DNA from: Microstegium vimineum | Taxonomy: Eukaryota > Streptophyta > Magnoliopsida > Poales > Poaceae | Assembly (NCBI GenBank): GCA_022036555.1 | Contig: CM039120.1 | Coordinates: forward strand, 8,098,179-8,162,178 | Length of the DNA stretch: 64,000 bases | Direction of reading: 5' to 3' | Shown: piece by piece, positions 23,229 to 35,614 of the stretch | Layout of the letters: the number at the start of each line of letters is the position of its first letter | Numbering within the stretch: the stretch's first letter is position 1 | Notes under the pieces: model-generated | Databases searched by the model: none | What the model saw: the letters and a program-made list of their open reading frames with translations, nothing else | Told to the model about the DNA's origin: nothing | Made by a program: the position numbers and the translations under genes

Positions 23229-23729
23229 TAGGGTTGAAAACGGACGGAAAAAATCCCGTTCCCGATCCGTTCTGTTTTCTATTTGTTCTGTCCGTTTTCG
23301 TATTTTTAAATCTCGTTTTCGTAGAATTCCGTTTTTATAAGGAATTGATCGCTATTTATTCCGTTTCTATCCCGTTTTCAATCTCAGGTGAGATATGTTT
23401 ATAAATTTATATGGTTATAAATCTACTAATCACAAATTATATATGTTAACATATTAACACATGACATGTTAGTGAATATTTGACAATAACTTACTATTTT
23501 ATGTTCTTGTATATGTATACTTAAGAAATTTTGGTCATATTATTCTAACTTAATTTTTCGATTCTTGTCCGATCTTCGTCCGTATTTATTTTTTTTCCTT
23601 ATTTGTTTCCGTATTTCCGCATATCTCTATCCGTTTTTAATTCTGTTTTTTTTCTAGATTCGATCCTGTTCGGTCAATAAATATAGAAACGGAAGTAGAA
23701 ATGTGGTTTTTTCCGTCCGTTTTCAACTA
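23229..23729. mobile_element. Ds-like nonautonomous hAT transposon with perfect 8-base target duplication
   Basis: A 501-base element begins TAGGGTTGAAAACGGACGG and ends with the complement, CCGTCCGTTTTCAACTA. The terminal inverted repeat resembles Ac/Ds (CAGGGATGAAA). Both sides carry the identical eight bases CCCGGAAG (23221-23228 and 23730-23737). Subterminal regions are dense in CCGTTTTC/AAACGG-type motifs, like the transposase-binding subterminal repeats of Ac/Ds. There is no coding sequence, so it needs a transposase from elsewhere. Confidence 0.93.
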
Positions 23730-24526
23730 CCCGGAAGTGATACCGAACTCGGCGTGCCGGTGCCAACGCGGCTCGCGGTCGCGGCAGGCCGGCGCCCAAA
23801 ATGATGCCACTTTTTTAGGTCTCGGTTATTGCAGTTGTGACGCACACGGGCTTTCTTTTATTCCGAACCCTTCAGATACTACCAGTAATTTAATAAATTG
23901 CCCTTTTGTACCAAAGAAAAAACAAATAACTTGCTTTTTAAAGAATTTTTATATAATCTCATTAGAAAAAAAATGAGTTTATCATTTGAAACTACTGGTG
24001 TTGGCTTTAGAAAAATGATTTTTTTTCTCTATTCCTGCTGCAATGAAATGATGTGGTTTTCTGTCTGCAGTTAAAAAAATATTTCAAATATATTTTGTTT
24101 GTTTCCCACACCTCTCGTACTTATTTCATCAATAAAAAAACATAAATCTCTAGCAGTAATAATAGACAAAATATAAAAGAGAAAGTAAATGGAGCAGCCT
24201 TGCTCTAAAGCACATGCAGGCATCCCCGTTCCCCACCCCCACCTATGTCTCCGTCTAGAAAAACAGCGTTCCCACCCTTGCGCCGTGAACGTAGCATTTG
24301 CTCCGAGTCCACCATTAAACTAGCTAGTCGTCGTCTCCCTCTTGGTGTTTCCCTCCTCTGCTTCTTCGGTTACGTCGAACCTGCATAAAGCCGCCCTCCT
24401 CCCCCTTGCTCGCCTATGGTAGTATGGTGTGGTGTGACTCACGAAACGCATAGCACGCACGAAGTCCCCCAGCCGGCCCACCAGGATAAGCACGACACGA
24501 GCGCGGAACGATCGGAGGCGAGGAAG

Positions 24527-27518
24527 ATGAAGCCCAAGAACGGCGGCGCCGCCTCGGAAAGGAGGCTGCTCTCGCGCCGGATGCTGATCGTCTGCTTCCT
24601 CAGCTTCTTCCTCGGCATGCTCGTCACGGACCTGTGAGTCAATAGATTGGTTTCTGTTCTTCTTGCTTCCTTCTTTGTTAGAGCCATGCATGCCCGGGGT
24701 AAGTTTCTGTGCGTGTCAGCGACTCAGCGTGTGAGTTCTGCCTTCTGCGGCGGCTATGGTTTTCGTGGCAGGTTTGGATCGGTGCCGAGCCCAGTCGTGG
24801 TGCAGAGCCGGTGGCACGAGCACGACAGGGAGCTGCAGAGCCTTTCGGAAGATTTTGTTGCCAAGCCGGTAGGCCTGCCTAACCCCTGAAACTTTCTGTT
24901 TTTAATTTTTTTTTGTTATCGTTTTTTGGTTTGCTCGATAAATCCCTGAACCTAGCCAGCCTGCTACTACAGACATTGTTGAACTCGACATTGTCACAGG
25001 CATCATCATATTCATGCCTTGTTTACTAGTACTATGAACTGTGGCAGTATTTATCACGCACGAAAACGTAGATTAAAGACTATGGCAGTTAAGGGAACAT
25101 GAGGAAATGAATATGCCCCATTTATTGCCCTAATAAAGTACCTCTTGTAGTTTCTGACACCACTTGTTTTTTTTTTTAAAGAAAAATAATTCTCCTGCAT
25201 TTGACTACACTGTTCGATAAAGCACATAAAATTTGTACTGTTGCGAAAGTGTAAAGCAAGCTTTTCAAGGTCAAGCATGTTCTTTTATATGGATTTCGAA
25301 ACCGTGTGCCCTCAAATTCTTCGGTAATCCTTCCGACGAGTAACTGATTGTGTAACCTTTCTTTGTTTCAGAAACCAGCTGAAGATAGGGACATTATGGG
25401 GGAGGTGTCAAAGACTCATGAGGCCATACAGTAAGTCAGCGTGGACCTTGAAAGCTGTTTATAAGAGACTGTTTCTCGTCTATCTGTGCCTCTCTGACTG
25501 TCGATTCGGGACTGTTTTCAGATACTTAGAAAAGTCAATTGACACACTACAGATGGAGCTGGCAGCAAAGCGCAGTAGCAATGAGCTTCATGGGGAAAGT
25601 ACAGACGGCACAAGTAAGCAGAGGAGAAGGGCATTTGTAGTAATTGGTGTCAACACCGCTTTCAGTAGCAGAAAGCGTCGGGATTCTGTGAGGGACACCT
25701 GGATGCCTCAAGGTTCGCGTTCTGCAATGCAGCTTGAATTTTTTTTTTTCCTGCTGATGCTGGTTAGCGATTGTTTATTGTGTTCCTTGTTCCTAGGCTC
25801 TTAGCTAGAGGAAATGATGCAGGATTCTCTCTGTCTTTTTTTTGTTTGAAAGATCCAATGCTGCAGGAAATCTACATTAGGGGCTTAGGGTTGACTGCTA
25901 TTTCTATTTTACTGTCCTTGCTGTCTCTTGCAAACTTACCTGCTGTTTATTAGGTGAGAAACTCAAGAAACTGGAGGAGAAAGGAATCATCATCCGGTTT
26001 ACAATAGGACATAGGTATGCTTAACTGTATTGTCTTTCAGTTTAACGTATTACAAACGCATTTGCAGGAAGCTCTGCATATTTGGTCCAAGGAAATGGAA
26101 GCAACTCCCGAATACTTTATGCATTTACTGATGTGAAAAACTGTTTTTTATGCGTTGCAGCGCTACATCAAACAACGTCCTTGACAAAGCTATAGACGCG
26201 GAGGATGAAATTCATCACGACTTTCTTAGGCTGGTATGATGATCCTCACCAACTATGTAACTTTACCATTATTTTAATTTGTCCTTTCCGTTGAAGCACA
26301 ATTATCCAAATCAGTTTTCTGCCGCTGATTTAGGGACTGTCATCTGTGTTAAACATTGTTCTGATATAACTGTACATGCTTATAGGATCATGTTGAAGGG
26401 TACCATAAGCTATCTGCAAAGACCAAGATATTCTTCTCCACTGCTGTGGCCTTATGGGATGCAGATTTCTATGTCAAGGTGGACGACGATGTTCACCTAA
26501 ACCTAGGTACTACTCTTATTATTAGCATATACTCCCTCTGTCCCTCTTTATTGGTCGTTTGGGCCTCCTCCTAGATTCATGAGACAGTCAATGAACCTGG
26601 ACACAAATGACATATCTCATACCTAGACACTGCTCTGTACTTGGACTGCTACTAGCACAACTAGAACGACCAATAAAGAGGGACAGAGGGAGTATATACC
26701 ACTAAAATCACAGTCGATAGTAGAGAGGTCTATTATTATTTATTAACTGTCGTAAAATGTGCAGGAATGCTCATCGCAACCCTTGGTCGGCATAAATTGA
26801 AACCACGGGTGTATATTGGTTGTATGAAGTCAGGACCAGTCCTTTCTGACAAGTAATTCTTCTGAAACAACCTAAAAAATTGAAGTTCCAATAAATTGAA
26901 TTCTCTAAATACTATCATTCCACATCACCGATGTTTTCTCATCAGAAATGCAAGATACCATGAGCCTGAGTTCTGGAAGTTTGGAGAAGACGGCAACAAG
27001 TACTTTCGCCATGCCACAGGGCAGATCTATGCCATCTCCAAGGATCTTGCCACCTACATCTCGATCAACCAGTAAGACCGGAGCACGGTTTCTGCTATCT
27101 CAGACAAATTTTCAATTTCTTGAGTGGCAGCTGATGCAGCTCATGTATGTTCATCGTATCGCCCAGGCCCATATTACACAAATACGCGAATGAAGATGTA
27201 TCTCTCGGGGCATGGTTTATCGGCCTAGATGTGGAGCACATCGACGACAGGGACATGTGTTGTGGCACACCACCAGGTCAGTTTCTTCAGCACCTCTGTA
27301 TACCATGCACCTCAGTTTCTTCTAAGTTGTAACCAATCTTAATTTGCTCCCTGGAATATTTCCTCTCAGACTGCGAGTGGAAAGCACAAGCAGGCAACGT
27401 TTGTGTTGCGTCGTTTGACTGGAAGTGCAGTGGTGTGTGCAATCCAGTTGAGAGGCTAAAATACGTGCACTCGAGATGCAGTGAAGGGGAGGATGCAATT
27501 TGGAGCGCCTCGTTCTGA
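24527..27518 (+). CDS. Beta-1,3-galactosyltransferase family protein (GT31)
   Basis: Eleven coding exons join without a frame break to give 393 residues: 24527-24633, 24772-24868, 25372-25430, 25522-25712, 25954-26014, 26161-26233, 26386-26506, 26765-26852, 26946-27071, 27167-27276 and 27370-27518. This is the typical size of plant GT31 enzymes without a lectin domain. A short basic cytosolic tail precedes a single signal anchor (about residues 19-36), so it is a type II Golgi membrane protein. A DUF4094-type stem region follows. The catalytic domain has FVVIGVNTAFSSRKRRDSVRDTW, the metal- and nucleotide-sugar-binding motif VDDDVH (about 228-233), EDVSLGAWFIGLDVEH, and the cysteine-rich CCGTPPDCEW. 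It would transfer galactose from UDP-galactose in beta-1,3 linkage to glycoproteins such as arabinogalactan proteins; the exact acceptor is unknown. The start is the ATG just before the basic tail and anchor. A Stowaway element lies in the intron after the DDD exon. Confidence 0.94.
26532..26692. mobile_element. Stowaway MITE in a GT31 intron
   Basis: A 161-base element with near-perfect inverted ends (CTCCCTCTGTCCCTCTTTAT and its complement), flanked on both sides by the TA duplication of Tc1/mariner-type Stowaway elements. The internal sequence is short and non-coding. Confidence 0.93.
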
Positions 27519-30033
27519 CAAAGATGATGTTAAGGGCGTGCATGATGAAGAGGGAATGATCGCGAGGCTCCATTGTTTGGGGGTATATATAAAAAACAAC
27601 ACACGCTTGTGTGCAGCAGTGCAGGCCATAGCGGCCTTGTGTTCCTAGAAGACTCGCACAAAGGAAGTTCAGAGAAGGGGAGGCATGCATGTCTGATACA
27701 GGAAGAAAACTACTGGAACACAAGGTCTTTTGTTTTTTGGGTGGGTGGGTGGGTGGGGTTCAGAAATAGGTGATACAGCCATACAGGCTCGTGTGGATGG
27801 GTGTGGGTATACATGTTTGTTTAGTCTTCAGTGAAGAAACACGAATATATCCAGTTAGTTCATTCGTCTCCTCTTAGAATATATTCGATTACTTTGATCA
27901 GAATCAAAGAAGTTTTCTGCAACATTATTTTTTCGACACTCACTATCAGTTTCAAGGGTTTTAGTGGCAGACAACAGCATGCACAAGTGCACAACATTAA
28001 TGCCTAACATTTCCTCAAAAAATTGCACAAGTCGGGACAAGATAGACATGATCATAGATCAGTGGACAAAATAATAGAGTGACAATGTTTATGGAATTTA
28101 GTACTTTTTTAAAAAAACTTGGTTTGGAATTTAGTAGTTGGGTACTGTGAAACCACTAGCTTAGAGCACCTCCAGTGTTGAATAACCATAGACACTGGAG
28201 CCACCGAACCTTGGTTGTCAGAGTGAAAAATCGAACTTCAAACTTGGTCCGTACCGAGTCCTCATCATATCCCGCAACGATCGTCCCGTGCGGCCGTGTC
28301 CCACCCGTGGCGTACCTCCACATCGCCTATCTCATCTGCGCGCCGCCGGCCTTCCTCGCCTCCACACCCCCGGCTCGATCTCCTCCCTCCGCGCCACTTC
28401 ATCTCGCAGCCCCCGCCGAAGCTTCACCGCCTCGACAGAATCCTAGGCAAAGAGGCCGCCGGCACCATCTCCGACGAAGCCGCTCCTTCTCGAGCTCCGG
28501 TCCTCCTCGTCTTCCTACTTCGCGGTGGAGGCCCGGCCCTGGGGGTTTCGAGCTGTGTCTGGGCACTGGGCCCTTGACGCCAAGGGGCCCAACGCCAAGT
28601 AGGTAGCAGGAGCTCGTAGGAAACCCAGAGGCCAGGAGACGGAGAGGCGTACATGAATCTTTCACGCGTCCATCTATTTGGCTTCTGCGTCGCGCGTCGC
28701 GTTTCGTCTTCCGCCGTGCGGCCGCTGTTTTTTCCCCGCTGCGATCAACGTACGAGCCAGAGCCTGCGGCCCTGCTGCGCGTCGCGCTCGCGACATTGTC
28801 GTGTCGACCAGTCATTCGTGCACCCAACTTGGCAATCCCCACTGTTTTTTCTTTATAATACAGGGATTTCGAAAATCCTTACGGAACTAAGTTGTAGCTA
28901 GGGCAGCGAATAATCATTTAATCTAATTCTCAACTTGGCAAGATTCAAGAATTTAGGAATACTTTATAGTGTTGAATTGAATCTTAGTATGACATAATTT
29001 TGGTACATTAATTACTAGTAATATCTAAATGTATAGTGAACAATGTTAGAACAATGTTTTTTATGTATTACAATTATTTGAAACATCATTATATTATTTG
29101 AGTTGTATTAAAGGGCCCATTTTTTTGGCTTCGCTCCGGACCTCTAATTTGCCAGGACCGGGCCTGCCTGCTACCCACGTCGCTCGCCACTACACCTGAC
29201 CAAGGTACGGTTTTCCCCATTTTTTTCTTCCTCAATTTCCATTTTATGCATGTCTAATCTTTGGTTGTGAATCTGATGGTGCGTTTTTGTAGGGATCTAG
29301 TTTCTCTCAGGAAACGTTAGGATTCAGATTCTCAGAAGACGTTTCATATGAATCACTTTGGGAGCGCCTTTAGCCTTTAATTTTTTTTTCCAATTTTTTG
29401 TGGGCCAAGAACTATTGAAATACAACCCATTTTAAATTGTTGCACTAAAAATAACAATTGCTAGGCAAATAAACAAAGGAGGTGATTTGTATGTGAAACT
29501 GGGCCTTGTGAAAAAGTGATAATCGTTCCAGGCCAATTCTAGATGAAATGTTTCGGTGGTTTATCTGTCCGACACTGATTCTTGGTTTGAAGGACATTGC
29601 TAGCTTTTGAAGGATATTGCTAATTCAGTTCATATGGAAGTCAATGTGGATATGATGTTTTCTATGGTCTGATTGAGTAATGTCACTGTTAGTTTATTTT
29701 GATTTTTTCTTGAAATGAATAATATATTTGCTATGTTTGACAATTGACATGATGTTCTTGTTTACATCATTATATCTGTTCACCATTTTGCGCTGTGGAT
29801 TTTGCGGTGGTGAGGCCTCAGTCACACGGTTACACTAATGTAGATTTCTGGTCAGAAAGCTTGCGCTTTGTGGTGTGCCTGCCATCATGAGTAAACTTGG
29901 GATGTGCATTCTGCTGTGTTGCCTTGCCACCTTTGTCGGAATTAGTACAATGATTTACTGTGTTGTTGATTGTTGTGTCTTGTGTTGGTCTGAAGTCATG
30001 TAACTAAAAGAGTTCTTTTTCACTTTTTGAAAG
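27519..30033. other. Intergenic region and 5' part of the protease-like gene
   Basis: This contains the GT31 3' UTR and a (GGGT)n run at about 27739-27762. A GC-rich block (28240-28860) yields only compositional open frames. A probable untranslated first exon of the next gene lies around 29150-29206, ending at a GTACGG donor. Confidence 0.45.
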
Positions 30034-33000
30034 ATGTTAGCAAGTAAGAGGGGTGCTGATGGTATCACACAGTTCTCAATCAAGAACCAAAGAAGATGCA
30101 GTTATGGTGAGTAATTGATATCAGGTCTTGTGCTTCTTTTTTTGCTTCATATTTTTTGTTTATCTATTTGAGCAATCACAACTGTCTTGCATTTGTTTTT
30201 TTTTGACAGACTTACCTGGGAACAATCAAGGTATTTTGAGTCAGCTGAGTGAAGAAGTTGCATCAAATTTGTCAAGAAGTGTTGTCTTACTTGTTTTGAC
30301 CAATGGTGATCATGCTACTATACTGTTAGCTTTCAAAATATATGTTTACACATCATTATTTATGGATGATTTATAAATGAAGATCTTTTGTAGGGGACAA
30401 AATATTAAATCAATTCTGTGCAATAGCCATAGAATGCCGGAGCAATGTCACAAAGTTTGTGACATCAGGAAGTTTGGTTGAGGATTTAAAGCACTATGGT
30501 ATGGAAAATAAGGTAGGTGCTTTTAATCACCATTTACTATTTTTCTTGTGTACTTAAGATAATTGCGAACACTATAATGTGTGGACACTTGCTATGATTT
30601 ATGATTATAGATTGAAGTACACTGTGAAGGAAATGTTGTTGAAGGACATCTAGAAGAATATGATTCTGAATGTCAGCTTGCTGTTGTCAAAGTGATTTCC
30701 TCCCTTGATGTTTATTGTGTACATCTCAACCGTGGAATGGTGTTCATGCCCCGCAAGAAGAAGATAGCTGCTGTAAGGCGTGGTCGCTTGGGAAATTTAA
30801 TAGTAACAACTGGGTTACTTTCTTCATACGGAGATAAAGAATGTCTTGTGTTCTCCGATGCTGATAAATGGTCTAAGGTACAATTGCATTATCATACAAG
30901 TGCTCTAATCTTTTGGTTAACACTGAAATATATCTCAGATTTAATAAAAGTAATGTTAGTGTACCCCATCTGTTTATCTTTAGTTTTCACCATGACTGTG
31001 TTGCAGAAAGTTAGGCCTATGGTTTTTCTTTTTTAAATGTACAATTAGGTTAAATGAATTTTTTTATTGATATGATTTGAAATGAAACATACATTAAAGA
31101 TATTGTACTTTTTTTGGCATTTATGAGTAATAATTAATTGAATATTAGCAATTAGAATACGCACAACACAGTCAACTGTTATAGGTAAACATAAAGGTTG
31201 GAATTACTCCTGTTCTGCATCATTTTATTTCCTTCCAGTGTAATGCTTGCTTCATTGTTACCTGTAACTGTTTTTCTTGTCTCAGATTTGTGTAGGGGCG
31301 GCATTGTTTGATTTTGATGGGAACTTTGTTGGTATGAACCACGAATTTTTTTTGGCACCAAGAATAATTCTTGAACTGTCAACGTCCATGCAAAGGAAGG
31401 CATTTCGCTATGTTGGCATGAACGGTTGGTTTGAGACTAAAAGGTATGCTGTTTTGTTTGAAAAAGAATAATAGATTTTTAATAGTATGGAACTCTTGAT
31501 TGTTAGCTTTTTTTCCTATTCTTGATATAAATTTGGCATTTGTTATTGCAGTTTTTAATGTTTATACACATAAAAAAATTGAATTGTTTGGCATCTCTCC
31601 CAAAGGATTGCAAATGTTCCAGCTGTCATAGTTGACCTGTTTCATAGAGCAAGACATATTCAATTTTAATGTCTTGTTCAAAATATGCGGGAGTTCTTTT
31701 TGTTTAGATAAATATGTACACTAAAAGGTGCTATGGTGTCTTGTTTCCTTGAACCATTCTACCTTTGGGTCTTTATCTTGTTCCTTTCCTACAAGTATAT
31801 TGGTGTTTCATCGTGCTTGATTGATCCTATTACTTTGGCATTAATATTCATGTTGATGTTCTTCTGCAGTGGGGAGCATTGGTTCCATCCTAAGGGTGAG
31901 CTATTACAAGCACTCTGTTGTTTTATTGTGCAATTTCATAACTATCTCGAAGGTCTTCACTACTGGTGTAAATTAGCTTTTACATTTGTACTTCCAAAAT
32001 AATTGTTTGAATATGTGTTATAGTTTAGCCTTTTATAGTTGTTTTTGTTGTGTTAGCGCCAATCAGTTAAACATTTTTACTACACTTGTATTTTGCTCAG
32101 GGGCCAAGCATTGTGATGCATCTCAGTTAACATTCCACTGGTCCTGGTTTTGAAAACTAACATTTTTCTAACTAAGATATTTATCAACTATATATACACA
32201 TGAAAATAGCACAATAGAGTACTATCAAATACTACCTGCATATGTGTACATAAATCCATTTTCAAAAGATCTGTATTGTGCACGGAGATGTTTATGGATA
32301 TATTCCAAAACAATCATTTATAGTAAGTTATAACTTGAGTTGCTTCACAAGTTGCCATAATACTGCAATAATTATGTGCAGAATTTTTATGTGATCGTTA
32401 CAAGTTGTACTTTGAATTAGTATGTCAGGGCTAATTACTTGACCATGTTGCATCAGCATATGATTGTGTTGACAAGGAACTATTTCTGAAACTATACCCT
32501 TTGGGTTATCCCATTCCATCAAGGAGTATGATCAATAGTAAGTGGCTTGTACACTTTCCTTGTTACCCTGTGTTAAATCTCTTTACAGATCTACTGTACC
32601 ACTAAAATCTATCACACCATGTATCACCTTTCAGGTGGCTGGGTTTTGTTTATTTCATTTGAAGATGGTTTTGGTAATGTCTATCCGAAAGGTGTCTGGG
32701 ATCTTTTCAGGAATAAAAGATTTTCTTCTGAAATATCTCGAAATGTTGTGGCACTTGCTTCTTTCAGAGGTGATTTTATAGTAGTGTGCCATTTAACATT
32801 TCATATTTGTAATTGGTTGTCATTTTCCGACGATCAAAACTATGGTTTTCAGGTGAGACAAGGTTTTTTGCATGCACAGGAGTTTTCGTTGACTTCGATG
32901 ATAAATGCCCGACTATTCTGACTTCAGCTTGCTTGGTTACGCATCCTTGTCTTCACAATAATATTGTTGAAGGCTTGAGGGTTGGTGTTCCTGATTATAC

Positions 33001-33595
33001 TGTGATCCTTATCTTATTTTTCCAAGATATTATACCTTAAGCCTCATTGTATTGTTTTCAGATTACGGTGTTGCTTCCAAACGGACCTCGTGTGGATGGG
33101 ACATTGCTACATTATAGTTTAAATTACAATGTTGCTCTAGTCAGTGTTAATAATTGCCGCCCTCTTTGTCCTGTTAATATTAAACTTACAATTCCTCTGG
33201 AACTTGAGGATCAGATTGTAAATACAAAGGTACTTGCTATTTGTCAGATCTTCGAATCAGGCAACTTAATGGCCTCGAGTGGAAAAATCACTGGCGATTC
33301 AGACAGACTTGACTGTAGCATTCTTTGGTACTCCACATGTGAAGTCACTAAGGTAGTGCAACTCTACTGTTCCTACTTTTACATGTTGGAAGTAACCAAC
33401 CTTACAGCTGACAACCTTGTGTAACCTGGTTAGGCTGGTATTGGAGGCCCCCTTGTTGATGTCAATGGTAATTTTATTGGCATGAACTTTATTGCATTGA
33501 ATAAGGAAATAGGAACTCCATACCTGTATCGTGAAGATCTCCGCGCAATCCTGGAATATTTCAAAACAAAAAATAAGTTAATTTTCTTTAATTGA
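30034..33595 (+). CDS. Grass trypsin-like protease homologue, catalytically impaired
   Basis: Eleven exons can be joined in frame: 30034-30106, 30210-30305, 30394-30512, 30611-30877, 31286-31443, 31870-31895, 32457-32537, 32635-32769, 32853-32980, 33062-33352 and 33434-33595. They give about 511 residues, including a 26-base micro-exon. The product resembles the large grass family of DegP/trypsin-like serine protease homologues with two related halves: ALFDFDGNFVGMNHEFF in the first and GGPLVDVNGNFIGMNFIAL in the second. In active enzymes the second motif is preceded by GNSGGPL; here it is AGIGGPL, so the serine nucleophile is isoleucine. Downstream, remnants of the family's normal C-terminus (FLRANGFDAVVTEDG, then WPVIDPLWYDPSKLKD up to 34026) survive, but with a TAG stop and no clean splicing. 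The product is probably truncated and inactive, or the gene is a young pseudogene. Confidence 0.7.
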
Positions 33596-33737
33596 AGAAT
33601 GTCTATATTTCTTTTTCTTATATTAAAGTTTCTCTTAGAGCAAGTAGTACAGTTTTGTTTGCAATTTGCTGTTAGATTTATGTGAACATTTCAATAATCC
33701 AGTGACAATAAATCCTTTTATTTTGTGTATTTCTCAG

Positions 33738-34026
33738 TACTAAGTTTTTAAGGGCAAATGGTTTTGATGCCGTTGTTACTGAAGATGGCTAGAGACTAAA
33801 AAACAAGTATGCTGGTACATCTCATTGCTATTAAATCTTGCAGATTTTATACACTTGCTGATCATTTTATGTTTGGCTATGAATTATGAATAACAGATGG
33901 CCAGTTATTGATCCACTGTGGTATGATCCAAGTAAGCTGAAGGATCGTGTGAATGATAAACGTGAAGACAGAGCCAGCGGCCTCCAAACTCGATACGTGA
34001 ATGGAATCAAATTCGTGCTCAAGTAG
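33738..34026 (+). pseudogene. Decayed 3' exons of the protease-like gene
   Basis: Two blocks after AG acceptors (about 33738-33815 and 33897-34026) match the expected C-terminal end of the family. The first contains an in-frame TAG, and the upstream exon now runs to a TGA at 33595. They may be untranslated in the present transcript. Confidence 0.5.
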
Positions 34027-35614
34027 TGTATGTAACCTGCAGTCCCTGCTGGAGCTTGTTTGAGTTGGCATGTCATATTATAGCCCCGTTTGGGTCCTTA
34101 GAATTAAATCAATTAAGTTAACGTGGCTGCATACGGAAAGTGTAATGGTTTGAGACTATTGGTTTGTAGCATTTTTATTGATGGCACATCCTGCAGAACT
34201 ATTGAACTTAAACAAACATGTGTCTTCATTTAGGCAACGTCCACTCACTTTCTTATTATACGACCTATGGGTTTAGTGTGTTATCTTCTAAAACTATAAT
34301 AGCAAAATGCAACTAGAGAAAAGGAAATGGGGCCACGGTGGACGCTAATGTTGAGCTGCATGGTCATGTTGATATACATTACTACTCATGGTCACTTGTC
34401 ATGGAGGAAGAATGCATCTCATGAATCTCGAGTTGGTTCGCCATATGTTGCGTACATGGTAGTTTATTTGTTCTTTGTACTGTGTGATTTTGACTCATTC
34501 AAACAGATTTAAATTGCTTTTGAAAAGGTATTTGAAAATGACTTTGAAATAAAAGTAAAAAAAAGGATTTGAAAAACCTCACTCCCTCTCTGTTTGGCCC
34601 GAAGGCCTCGGCCAGCCTCTCTCCCCCAGGCCAGATTAGGCTTTCTCTTCCCCTTCGGGAATCTTCGGGTCCGACTGCTCGGCCCGAGTCGTCTGCCGAC
34701 CCCCTCAGCAGCTCGAGCGCGGCCCATCTGTTTCTGTGCACAACGTTGGCCCATCTATTCCCGCACGTGTCGTCGGCCCAGTCGGCCCACCGACCCCTGA
34801 CGCACGCGAAGACAACACGGAAGTGGCCAGGCTGCGGCCCATGCTGTCCTTCTGTTGACGTCCACGCAAGACACATGCAGCAAGTTTCTCTTTTCTTTTC
34901 ATTATTTCTATGTCATTTTTCCTTTCCTTTTTCTTTTTCCGTTTTTTTCTCTGTGTTGTTTTATTCTTCTTACTATTTTTATTTTTATTTTATTCCCTTT
35001 TTTGTTTTACTATGGCCTTTTATTCTTCCATTCACTTCTTTATTTTAGTCTTTTCCATTTTCCTAATTAATCTCGCTTCTTATTTTATATTCTATTTAGT
35101 GTTTTTTATTTCTTTCTATTTACATCTCTTTTCTCTTTTTCATGTAGTTTTTTTTCATTTTTTACTTTTAAATCTAACTATTTTTAATTCTAATTCTAAT
35201 TATTTTTAATTCTAAATCATGTTTGCTCATTTTAGTTTCATAAATTTTCTTTTTAATTTCCTTATTTAAGTTATTCATTTTTTCTATATATTAGCATTTT
35301 GTTATTTGATTTTATTTGCACCTTTTCTTCTTTGTTATTTGACTCATGAATAATTTTATTTTTCACGTTACATGATATATGTAATGTTTAGGTAGTATAT
35401 GTGATGTTTTATACTATTTTTTGTGATGTTTGTGAGTACAAATGTGATGTTCTACGATGTATTTGTGTTATTTAGTAGTATACATCAATGTTTTAGATAT
35501 ATTTTGTGATATCGGTAGTATATTTTTTCATCTTTTTCTTTGACTCTAATAAATTACTTCACTAATTTTATTATTTTTTATATTTCATGATATTTGTGAT
35601 GTTCATGTAATATA
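34027..35614. other. Intergenic: GC block and long T-rich low-complexity tract
   Basis: 34570-34860 is GC-rich with several GGCCCA motifs. About 34880-35340 is a strongly T-rich tract. 35360-35620 is AT-rich with a loosely repeated TGTGATGTT word. No gene is supported. Confidence 0.55.

Noticed and set aside
28175..28842. Open frames in a GC-rich block
   Set aside because: Arginine-, proline- and serine-rich products without homology; they are on both strands at once.
34569..35209. Phenylalanine- and leucine-rich open frames
   Set aside because: They are translations of a T-rich low-complexity tract.
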